Below, in pieces: positions 17,581 through 24,481 of a DNA stretch of 59,873 nucleotides. Location of the stretch: NCBI GenBank assembly GCA_023433465.1, contig JAEZCR010000041.1, forward strand, positions 1 to 59,873, in the 5' to 3' direction. Below the pieces are notes generated by a model, which was not told the origin of the DNA, did no database searches, and saw only the letters and a list, made by a program, of their open reading frames with translations. The stretch comes from Pseudomonadota bacterium (GTDB lineage Bacteria; Pseudomonadota; Gammaproteobacteria; Steroidobacterales; Steroidobacteraceae). The translations under genes were made by a program, and so were the position numbers. Positions within the stretch are counted from its first letter, which is position 1. Every line of letters begins with the position of its first letter.

Positions 17581-17850
17581 CTAGCGGCCGCCGGAATTCG
17601 CGAGTTTCGTTTCCAGTTCGGCGACGCGGCGCTCGAGTTCTTCCAGCCGCGCGCGCGTGCGCTCGAGCACCTTGCGCTGGGCGTCGAACTCATCGCGGCC
17701 GGCGAGATCGAGCTTGCCGAGATTGGCGCGCAGCACGGATCGGAAGTTGTTCTCGAGGTCTTCGCGCAGCCCCGAGGCGCCAGATGCGATACCGGGCGGC
17801 AGGCCCTGCATCAGGCTACGCAGCAATTCTTCGACCCTTGGAATCTCCAC
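17581..17850 (-). CDS. ubiK: ubiquinone biosynthesis accessory factor UbiK (BMFP domain)
   Basis: Small coiled-coil protein that helps the aerobic ubiquinone complex, working with UbiJ (encoded at 45487). I chose a GTG start at 17850: AGGAGAG lies 7-8 bases upstream and it gives an 89-residue protein matching the family, beginning VEIPRVEELLRSLMQG. The upstream ATG would add a basic, unrelated extension. The C-terminal half, EFDAQRKVLERTRARLEELE, is the conserved trimerising helix. It lies 50 bases before comM on the same strand. Confidence 0.85.
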   Translation of the reverse strand: MEIPRVEELLRSLMQGLPPGIASGASGLREDLENNFRSVLRANLGKLDLAGRDEFDAQRKVLERTRARLEELERRVAELETKLANSGGR

Positions 17851-17911
17851 CGGCGGCTCTCCTGGCAGTTGGTCAGCGCTCTGCCCTTTTTTGTCGCGCG
17901 AACAAATTCGA

Positions 17912-17928
17912 TGCCCCAAGTTTGGGCG
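17912..17928 (+). promoter_or_regulatory. candidate NtrC (enhancer) site
   Basis: The 17-base imperfect palindrome TGCCCCAAGTTTGGGCG resembles the NtrC consensus TGCACC-N4-TGGTGCA at most informative positions. It lies about 100 bases upstream of the predicted glnK start site, the usual enhancer distance. It overlaps the 5' region of ubiK. Confidence 0.45.
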
Positions 17929-17990
17929 CCCTGCTTGGAACCTCGCCCGCTTTCGCGCTGCAACGGGCCGCTTCCCCGCCCGATTGGGGC

Positions 17991-18006
17991 TGGCATGGAA
18001 CCTGCA
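17991..18006 (+). promoter_or_regulatory. sigma-54 promoter for glnK-amtB
   Basis: TGGCATGGAACCTGCA matches the -24/-12 consensus TGGCACG-N4-TTGCW with the exact GG-to-GC spacing and two mismatches. It lies about 115 bases before the glnK start codon. Nitrogen-limited, NtrC-activated expression is the usual control of this operon. Confidence 0.72.
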
Positions 18007-18119
18007 CTTTGATCAGGGGCCCGGAAGGGCTTGGCCAAAACGATGCGCCAAGCCGACGGGCGACAGGGAGCATACGCGCCGCGCTGGCGCGTGATCCATC
18101 GGATAACGATGCCAAAGCG

Positions 18120-18458
18120 ATGAAAATGATCACTGCAATCATTCGCCCGTGGAAGCTCGACGACCTGCAAATCGCGGTCGCGCGTCTCGGCGTGCAGGGC
18201 ATCACCGTTACCGAGGTCACCGGTTACGGCCGTCAACGCGGCCATTCGGAGCATTACCGAGGCTCCGAGTACCAGGTGGAGTTCGTTCCCAAGCTACGCG
18301 TCGAAATCGTGCTCGACGACAACTCGGCGGAAGCCGTCGTCGAAGCGATCAGCAACGTGTGCCGTACCGGCAAAACCGGTGACGGCAAGATTTTCCTGGC
18401 GCCAGTCGGTGAAGCCGTGCGGATACGCACGCGTGAATCCGGTGCGGCGGCAGCCTGA
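18120..18458 (+). CDS. glnK: nitrogen regulatory PII protein GlnK
   Basis: Trimeric PII signal protein that senses 2-oxoglutarate and ATP/ADP and blocks AmtB when nitrogen is plentiful. The 112-residue protein starts MKMITAIIRPWKLDDL. Its T-loop, GRQRGHSEHYRGSEY, keeps the tyrosine uridylylated by GlnD. The B and C signatures (TGKTGDGKIF) are intact. It lies 22 bases before amtB, and the pair follows the classic glnK-amtB layout. It could equally be named GlnB-like by sequence; context decides. Confidence 0.94.
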   Translation: MKMITAIIRPWKLDDLQIAVARLGVQGITVTEVTGYGRQRGHSEHYRGSEYQVEFVPKLRVEIVLDDNSAEAVVEAISNVCRTGKTGDGKIFLAPVGEAVRIRTRESGAAAA

Positions 18459-18480
18459 GATGTCGTTGAGGAGCTATTAC

Positions 18481-19824
18481 ATGCAAGAAGATAAGAAGAG
18501 AACGAAGGGTGGCAGCCTTCTCACGCGCGGTCTCGGCGCGGCGCTGCTGTTGATGGGTCCGGCATTGGCGTTCGCGCAGGATGCAGCGGAGGCGGCACCC
18601 GTCCCAGACAAGGGCGACACGGCGTGGATGATCGTCGCGACGTTGCTGGTCATCATGATGGCCGTACCGGGCCTGGCATTGTTCTACGGCGGCATGGTGC
18701 GCGCGAAGAACGTGCTCTCGGTCGCGATGCAGGTTTTCGTGGTTTTCTCGCTGCTGACCGTGCTGTGGGTCATCTATGGCTACAGCCTCGCGTTCAACGG
18801 CACCGGACAATGGATAGGCGACTTCAGCCGCCTCTTCTTGTCGGGCATCACCGCGGACTCGAATGCAGCGACATTCACGCAGGGCGTCGTGATCCCCGAG
18901 CTCGTATTCGTCGCATTCCAGGCGACATTCGCAGCCATCACCACGGCGCTGGCGGTCGGCGGCTTCGCCGAGCGCACCAAGTTTTCCGCGGTACTGCTGT
19001 TCGCGATCATCTGGTTCACGTTCTCCTATCTGCCGATCGCGCGCATGGTGTGGTTCTCCGAGGGCTACCTCTTCAAGCTCGGCGCGCTCGACTACGCGGG
19101 CGGCACGGTCGTTCACATCAACGCCGGTATCGCGGGCCTCGTGGGCGCGCTGATCGTCGGCAAGCGCGTGGGATACGGCACCGCGCCGATGCCTCCGCAC
19201 AATGTTCCCTACGTGATGATCGGCGCCTCGCTGCTGTGGACCGGTTGGTTCGGATTCAACGTCGGCTCGGGACTCGAGGCCAACAACTTCGCCGGCCTCG
19301 TGTTCCTGAACACGTTCGTCTGCACCGCGGCCGCGGTGGTCGCCTGGACCTTTGGTGAATGGATCTTCCGCGGCAAGCCGACGATGCTCGGTGCGGCCTC
19401 GGGCGCGGTCGCCGGTCTCGTGGCCATCACGCCATCCTGCGGCGCGGTGGGTCCCACCGGCGCGATCATCCTCGGCCTCGCGGCCGGCCTGGTCTGCCTC
19501 TGGGCGGTGGCGGGTCTCAAGAAGATGCTGGGTTACGACGATTCGCTCGACGTCTTTGGCGTCCATGCGGTCGGCGGCATCCTCGGCGCACTCGCCACCG
19601 GCATCCTGGGTCACTCGTCGCTCGGCGGCGTGGCGTCCTTCGAGAGCATCGGCGCCCAGCTCGGTATCCAGGCGACGGGTGTGATCATCACGGTGATCTG
19701 GTCGGCGGTCGTCACGGCGGTGGCCTTCTACATCATCAAGTTCACGATCGGCCTGCGCCCGAGCGAGGACGTCGAGCGCGAAGGCCTCGACATCTCCGAG
19801 CACGGCGAGCGTGCGTACGACTGA
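18481..19824 (+). CDS. amtB: ammonium transporter
   Basis: Trimeric inner-membrane ammonium channel of 447 residues. GAGGAG at 18468-18473 supports ATG 18481. A cleavable leader (ALLLMGPALAFAQ) precedes 11 predicted helices. The twin pore histidines appear in HINAGIAGLVGAL and FGVHAVGGILGAL; the signature GGMVRAKNVLS is present. The C-terminal cytosolic tail (ERTKF loop and final DVEREGLDISEHGE) can dock GlnK. A strong terminator follows at 19877. Confidence 0.95.
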   Translation: MQEDKKRTKGGSLLTRGLGAALLLMGPALAFAQDAAEAAPVPDKGDTAWMIVATLLVIMMAVPGLALFYGGMVRAKNVLSVAMQVFVVFSLLTVLWVIYGYSLAFNGTGQWIGDFSRLFLSGITADSNAATFTQGVVIPELVFVAFQATFAAITTALAVGGFAERTKFSAVLLFAIIWFTFSYLPIARMVWFSEGYLFKLGALDYAGGTVVHINAGIAGLVGALIVGKRVGYGTAPMPPHNVPYVMIGASLLWTGWFGFNVGSGLEANNFAGLVFLNTFVCTAAAVVAWTFGEWIFRGKPTMLGAASGAVAGLVAITPSCGAVGPTGAIILGLAAGLVCLWAVAGLKKMLGYDDSLDVFGVHAVGGILGALATGILGHSSLGGVASFESIGAQLGIQATGVIITVIWSAVVTAVAFYIIKFTIGLRPSEDVEREGLDISEHGERAYD

Positions 19825-19876
19825 AGCAATGGCCCGGCCTTCGGATATCTGAAGGCCGAGTCCATGCGAAGAACGA

Positions 19877-19907
19877 GGCCTCCCGGGAAACCCCGGGAGG
19901 CCTTTTT
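19877..19907 (+). terminator. intrinsic terminator after amtB
   Basis: An eleven-base-pair stem, GGCCTCCCGGG with its complement, closes a four-base loop and is followed by TTTTTA. It ends the glnK-amtB operon. Confidence 0.9.
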
Positions 19908-20046
19908 ATTTGGGGACGCCGCCGGATCGATGGCGGCCGTGGGGGCCTGAAATTCGTGATTTGCGGGGAAATCCCCGCTTGTATGTGATGGGGTTCAAAG
20001 GTTCTGATTGGCCTACGGGCGATAATCGGGTAACCGGAGGAAGCGT

Positions 20047-20517
20047 ATGCGTTCGACCATCATTGCCGTTCTTGCAGGTGTCCTGGCCAGCGCTGTCGCG
20101 CAAGCTGGCGACATCTATAAATACGTCGACGAGTCGGGCAAGACGCTCTACACCGACAAGCCCATTCCGGGCGCGGTCCTGGTCGCCACGGGCACGCAGC
20201 GTCCGCCGGAGGCCGCGCAGCGCAGCTTCGCCGCGCAGCAGGCCGCGACGAATAACCAGCTCGCAGCCAGCAACGAACGCATTGCGCAGAACCAGAGCGA
20301 TGCACGCATCGCCGCGCAGGTCGCGAAAGACCTCGAAGCGACCCGCATCGATCGCTGCAAGAAGGCTCGCGCCGCCTATGACTCCGCGATCAACTCGCGC
20401 CGGCTCTACACCGAAGCGCCGGACGGTAAGCGGACGTACCTCAGCGATGACGAGATCGTGAAGACCCGCATCGACGCCGCCAAGGCCGTCGAATCCATCT
20501 GCGGTCCGCAAGGCTGA
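20047..20517 (+). CDS. exported DUF4124 protein
   Basis: Periplasmic protein of 156 residues with a signal peptide (cleavage near AQA-GD). The N-terminal DUF4124 module, IYKYVDESGKTLYTDKP, is a short strand pair common in gammaproteobacterial envelope proteins. A glutamine/alanine-rich helix follows, then a C-terminal domain with two cysteines (RCKKAR and SICGPQG). Function is unknown. GGAGG lies 7-8 bases before ATG 20047. Confidence 0.8.
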   Translation: MRSTIIAVLAGVLASAVAQAGDIYKYVDESGKTLYTDKPIPGAVLVATGTQRPPEAAQRSFAAQQAATNNQLAASNERIAQNQSDARIAAQVAKDLEATRIDRCKKARAAYDSAINSRRLYTEAPDGKRTYLSDDEIVKTRIDAAKAVESICGPQG

Positions 20518-20538
20518 AGACTCGGGCTGAAGCTTTGC

Positions 20539-20544
20539 TAAAGT
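20539..20544 (+). promoter_or_regulatory. candidate -10 box, possibly leaderless start
   Basis: TAAAGT (TANNNT type) ends 9 bases before ATG 20554, and no Shine-Dalgarno is visible there. Confidence 0.3.
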
Positions 20545-20553
20545 CGCGCGCCT

Positions 20554-21441
20554 ATGCAGCGCGTTGGCTTCGCCGGACTCGGTGCCATGGGTGCTCCCAT
20601 GGCGAAAAATCTCCATAAGGCGGGTCTGCTTGCCGCGGTCTGGAACCGCACGTCGTCCAAGGCTCAGGCGCTCGCATCCGAGCTCGGCTGCGCCGCGCCT
20701 GCCAACCTCGCCGAATTCGCCTCGGGTCTCGACGCGGTCGTGATCTGCGTGTCCGCCGACGCGGACGTGCGCGCCACCATCGAGGCGCTTGCTCCGGGCC
20801 TGCGCAAGGGCGCGCTCCTGATCGACTGCTCCACGGTCAGCGCCGACACCGCGCGCTGGGCGGAAGAATTTCTCGCGAGCCGCGGAGTCGAGTTCGTCGA
20901 TGCGCCTGTCAGCGGCGGTGTCGAAGGCGCGCAGAAGGCCACGCTCGCGATCATGACCGGTGGAACGCCCGCAGCCTTCGAACGCGCCCGGCCGATCCTC
21001 TCGGCGATGGGCAAGACGATCGAACATTTCGGTCCCTGTGGCGCTGGCCAGGCGACCAAGGCCACGAACCAGATCATGTGCGCCGGAATCATCCGTGCCT
21101 GCGCGGAAGCCATGGCCTTCGCCGAAGCCCACGGCCTGCCGCTCGAGCGCGTGATCTCGACGCTCGGACAGGGCGCGGGCTCGAGCTGGTACTTCGTGCA
21201 CCGCGCGCCGAACATGGCGCGTGGCAGTTATCCCGCGGGTTTCCGCGTGAAGCTGCACGCCAAGGACCTCGGCATCTGCCGCGACATGGCGGCGAGGCTG
21301 GGCGTGCACCTGCCGGTGGTCGATTCGATGCTCGCCGAGTACGCGGAACTCATGGAACAGGGCTACGGCGACGAAGACATCTCGGCGGCCCACCGGCTCA
21401 AGCAGGCGTTGTTCCGGGACGCCGCGAAGAGCGGTTCATGA
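20554..21441 (+). CDS. NAD(P)-dependent beta-hydroxyacid dehydrogenase
   Basis: Oxidoreductase of the 3-hydroxyisobutyrate / tartronate-semialdehyde family, 295 residues. It shows the Rossmann motif GLGAMGAPMAKNL, the substrate motif DAPVSGGVEGAQ and the catalytic lysine in GAGQATKATNQIM. Its physiological hydroxy acid is not clear. The gene ends in an ATGA overlap with the sensor kinase, so the three genes to 23254 probably form one transcript, which is an unusual partner for a two-component system. Confidence 0.87.
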   Translation: MQRVGFAGLGAMGAPMAKNLHKAGLLAAVWNRTSSKAQALASELGCAAPANLAEFASGLDAVVICVSADADVRATIEALAPGLRKGALLIDCSTVSADTARWAEEFLASRGVEFVDAPVSGGVEGAQKATLAIMTGGTPAAFERARPILSAMGKTIEHFGPCGAGQATKATNQIMCAGIIRACAEAMAFAEAHGLPLERVISTLGQGAGSSWYFVHRAPNMARGSYPAGFRVKLHAKDLGICRDMAARLGVHLPVVDSMLAEYAELMEQGYGDEDISAAHRLKQALFRDAAKSGS

Positions 21442-22520
21442 GCGCTCCCGCGCCGCAACCGGAGCGTTCGAGCCATCTCTATCTACCTGATTTCTGCAGG
21501 GCGCGTGCCGTCCTCGCCATCGTCCTGATCTGCGAGCTCACCGCGCTCGTACTGGCGCTGGCGCGCAATGAGGTGGCGCTCGGTTTCTGGACCGACCTGG
21601 CCCGCACGTCGATGTTCCTGCTGTGGATCGGACTCGCGGGCGCGGGCACGCTGTGCGCGTTGCGCGGTTACCTGAATCGCCTGTCGCTCGCGAAAGGTTC
21701 GGCCATCGTCCTGGCGATCACCGCCGCGCTCGTGACGCTCATCTCGACGATCGCGTTCTACGTGGGCAACCGGGTGGGGTTCACGCAGGGCTCGTTCATG
21801 CCCGACGATCACTGGACCTTTCTCATCCGGAACGTGGGCATCACGCTGGTGGTTACCGCTCTCGCGCTGCGTTACTTCTACGTCACCCACGAATGGCGCC
21901 ACAACGTCGAGTTGCAGGCGAAGGCGCGCGTGCATGCCTTGCAGGCGCGCATCCGCCCGCACTTCCTCTTCAACAGCATGAACACGATCGCCGCGCTCAC
22001 GCGGACGAATCCCGCGCGCGCCGAGGAAGCGGTGCAGGACCTCGCGGACCTGTTCCGCGCGAACCTGTCCGAAAAGCGCAATCAGATCACCATCGCCGAG
22101 GAAATCGACGTGGCGAGGATCTACCAGCGCATGGAGCAGCTGCGCCTCGGCAACCGGCTGCGCGTCGACTGGAAGGTGGACTCGCTGCCGAGCGGCGCGC
22201 TCGTGCCTGGACTCACGTTGCAGCCGCTGCTGGAGAACGCGATTTATCATGGCATCGAGCCCCGCAAGGAGGGCGGAGCGGTCACCGTCACGGGCGAGCT
22301 CAACAAGAGCATGATCACAATAGTGGTTCGCAACCCGGTGCCCCCGGCGAATCTCACGGTGCGCGAAGGAAACCGCCTCGCGCTCGCCAACATCCGCGAG
22401 CGGCTCGATCTCATGTACGGCGAGCGGGCGACGGTAAAGGCCGGGCGGTTCGACGACGAGTACATCGTGACGCTGCGGTTCCCGTATACGCCCGCGGAAC
22501 CGACCGCGGGGCGCACATGA
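21438..22520 (+). CDS. LytS/AlgZ-type sensor histidine kinase
   Basis: Inner-membrane kinase of 360 residues with four predicted helices in the first 160 and no clear periplasmic domain. The His_kinase domain has the phospho-acceptor PHFLFNSMNTIAAL, followed by the N-box LQPLLENAIYHGIEP and a short ATPase domain lacking much of the usual lid. This is the AlgZ/FimS and LytS class. It overlaps both neighbours by ATGA. In pseudomonads algZ-algR adjoins argH; here argH lies about 14 kb away. AlgZ is the best guess, not proven. Confidence 0.88.
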   Translation: MSAPAPQPERSSHLYLPDFCRARAVLAIVLICELTALVLALARNEVALGFWTDLARTSMFLLWIGLAGAGTLCALRGYLNRLSLAKGSAIVLAITAALVTLISTIAFYVGNRVGFTQGSFMPDDHWTFLIRNVGITLVVTALALRYFYVTHEWRHNVELQAKARVHALQARIRPHFLFNSMNTIAALTRTNPARAEEAVQDLADLFRANLSEKRNQITIAEEIDVARIYQRMEQLRLGNRLRVDWKVDSLPSGALVPGLTLQPLLENAIYHGIEPRKEGGAVTVTGELNKSMITIVVRNPVPPANLTVREGNRLALANIRERLDLMYGERATVKAGRFDDEYIVTLRFPYTPAEPTAGRT

Positions 22521-23254
22521 GTCTGCGCGTCATTATTGTCGACGACGAGCCTCCGGCGCGCGAGCGCCTGCGGTCCATGCTGGCCGAGAACGGCGACTGC
22601 GAAATCGCGGGTGAAGCGGAGAATGGCGCCGAAGCGCTGGATCTCGTGGAGCGGCTCGAGCCGGACATCGTGCTGCTCGACGTGCGCATGCCCGGCATCG
22701 ACGGGCTCGAGGTCGCGCGGCACCTGTCCCTCAAGGATCAGCCGCCCGCGGTCATCTTCACCACGGCGTTCGACGAATACGCGCTCGAGGCGTTCGATTC
22801 CGCGGCGGTGGCCTATCTACTGAAGCCGATCCGCGCCGAGAAGCTCAAGGCGGCCCTCGCCAAGGCCGCGCGCCTCACCCGCCCGCAGCTGCAGCAGGTC
22901 GCGAACACGGCGCGCGAGACGACACGCCGCTCGCACATCGGCTCACGCGGCCGCGAGGGCCTCAAGCTGATCCCGGTGGAGGAGATCTTCTTCTTCCAGG
23001 CAGATCAGAAATACACGACGGTCAAACACGAGCACGGCGAGGATCTGATCGAGGACTCGCTCAAGTCCCTCGAGGAGGAATTCGCCTCGACGTTCGTGCG
23101 CATCCACCGCAACGCGCTGGTGAACACGAAATACCTGGAGCGCATCACGCGCGATGCCTCGGGACAGCACTTCGTGCACCTGCGCGGCTTCCTCCAGCCG
23201 CTCGAAGTCAGCCGGCGCATGGCCGGCGATCTCAAGGACCGGTTTCGGCTCTGA
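22517..23254 (+). CDS. LytTR-family response regulator (AlgR-like)
   Basis: DNA-binding partner of the preceding kinase, 245 residues. The receiver domain (1-120) has VDDEPP, the phospho-acceptor in LLDVRMPGIDG and the switch lysine in YLLKPIRA. A linker leads to a C-terminal LytTR domain (about 140-245) with EEIFFFQADQKYTTV and FVRIHRNALVN. LytTR regulators bind paired direct repeats; none is identifiable nearby. The ATGA overlap with the kinase supports a cognate pair. Confidence 0.9.
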   Translation: MSLRVIIVDDEPPARERLRSMLAENGDCEIAGEAENGAEALDLVERLEPDIVLLDVRMPGIDGLEVARHLSLKDQPPAVIFTTAFDEYALEAFDSAAVAYLLKPIRAEKLKAALAKAARLTRPQLQQVANTARETTRRSHIGSRGREGLKLIPVEEIFFFQADQKYTTVKHEHGEDLIEDSLKSLEEEFASTFVRIHRNALVNTKYLERITRDASGQHFVHLRGFLQPLEVSRRMAGDLKDRFRL

Positions 23255-23405
23255 CCGGAGGCTCGCCGACCACGTCGGCGCGACGCGCTGGATCGAACGC
23301 GCATGCCGCGAGCCAGGCGACCAGGGCCGAGGCGAGCAGGATGGCGGCTCCGGCCGCGATCTTCTGCGCAGGCGTGATCGTCACTGCTCCGTCAACGGGT
23401 TCCAT
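23232..23405 (-). CDS. small single-pass membrane protein
   Basis: A 57-residue product with one strongly hydrophobic helix (about residues 15-35, AAGAAILLASALVAWLAACAF) and a charged C-terminus. The start codon at 23405 overlaps the end of the ferredoxin-like gene by 14 bases, with AGGA about 7 bases upstream, which suggests coupling. Its 3' end overlaps the LytTR gene by 23 bases tail-to-tail. No family is recognised; the evidence is the start context and composition only. Confidence 0.5.
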   Translation of the reverse strand: MEPVDGAVTITPAQKIAAGAAILLASALVAWLAACAFDPARRADVVGEPPVRAETGP

Positions 23406-23973
23406 CGAAAGGTCCTGAAACGCGCAAACGCGCGCCCTGCATTCCGGGCGCACCTAACCACTCGGCCAATTCCGATCCCTGTACGACCTCGACGGCGAGC
23501 CCGGCAGGGCCGATATCCACCACGGCGACACGCTCGATCAGCCCGTCGGCGTTGTCGAGATCGACGAACTGGCCAGGTCGCGCGGTGAACTCGGTGGCCG
23601 GCCCGCGGCGCAAGTTCGCCTTCAGCGCCCCGAACCCGAGCCGTTCCACATCCAGAAGTTCGAAATCGGTCCAGCGCGGACTCGCGGACACGCGACGGGT
23701 TTCGATGCGCAGGTCGGAGCGTGGCCGCGCCTGGCACAGCAGCACCTCTCCGCGCGCGATCTCCGCCGATGTGATGCCGGGTGGGAGCCCGTCGGGATAC
23801 TCGATCCGACCCGACAGCAACCGCGATTTGCACGAGGCGCAGCGCCCGGCGCGGCAGCTGTGGAGAAGCGGCAGTCCCGCGGCGAGCGCGACGCCGAGCA
23901 CGTTCGCATCGCGCGGCACGCGCAGCGCGACGTTGCCCGGTTCGATCAACACCTCGAAGACGTCGGAATTCAT
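23392..23973 (-). CDS. ferredoxin-domain protein with degenerate flavin barrel
   Basis: The 193-residue protein starts with a plant-type [2Fe-2S] domain: Cys40, Cys45, Cys48 (CRAGRCASC) and Cys80 (LLCQARP) are the four cluster ligands. The rest (about 95-193) resembles the FAD barrel of CDP-6-deoxyglucoseen reductase-like enzymes (ARPGQFVDLD), but the flavin-binding RxYS motif is missing (ERVAVVD instead) and there is no NAD domain. It probably carries electrons without binding flavin. It may be a decayed or specialised reductase; partner unknown. Confidence 0.72.
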   Translation of the reverse strand: MNSDVFEVLIEPGNVALRVPRDANVLGVALAAGLPLLHSCRAGRCASCKSRLLSGRIEYPDGLPPGITSAEIARGEVLLCQARPRSDLRIETRRVSASPRWTDFELLDVERLGFGALKANLRRGPATEFTARPGQFVDLDNADGLIERVAVVDIGPAGLAVEVVQGSELAEWLGAPGMQGARLRVSGPFDGTR

Positions 23974-24058
23974 CTCGCCTCTGTCGGGACCTTGCGAGCT
24001 TGCCGCGGATCGCGGGATTCGTAACTCTTGGGCTCAAGCTAACACACGAGGTCGAGCC

Positions 24059-24481
24059 ATGTTCGAGAACCCCGAAAAACAGAACATCGACGCGCTGCTG
24101 CGCAGCGCGCGCGCCATCGCGATTCTCGGCCTCTCCGAGACGGCCGGTAAACCGAGCAACAACGTGGCGCGCGGGCTGCAGAAGTTCGGCTATCGGATCG
24201 TCCCCGTGAACCCGGGGGCCACGGAAATCCTGGGCGAGAAGTCGTGGCCCGACCTCGAGTCCGCCCTCAAGGGTGCGGGCCCGATCGACATCGTCGACGT
24301 CTTCCGCCGGCCGGAGCACGTGTCCGCGATCGTGGACGACGCCATTCGCCTGAAGGTCCCGGCGTTGTGGTTGCAGGAAGGCGTCATCGACGACGCCGCC
24401 GCTCAACGGGCCCGAGACGCCGGGATCTTCACGGTCATGGACCGCTGCCTCTACAAGGCGCGTTCCGCGCTCGGCGCCTGA
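24059..24481 (+). CDS. CoA-binding protein (YccU family)
   Basis: Small Rossmann-fold protein of 140 residues, similar to YccU and the CoA-binding domain of succinyl-CoA synthetase. Visible motifs are AIAILGLSETAGKPSNNVA (nucleotide loop), VNPGATEILG and a final VMDRCLYK. Its role is not established. I chose ATG 24059 with GAGG upstream; the longer frame to 23552 lies over the ferredoxin gene. The 3' end overlaps the GH106 gene by 31 bases tail-to-tail. Confidence 0.85.
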   Translation: MFENPEKQNIDALLRSARAIAILGLSETAGKPSNNVARGLQKFGYRIVPVNPGATEILGEKSWPDLESALKGAGPIDIVDVFRRPEHVSAIVDDAIRLKVPALWLQEGVIDDAAAQRARDAGIFTVMDRCLYKARSALGA

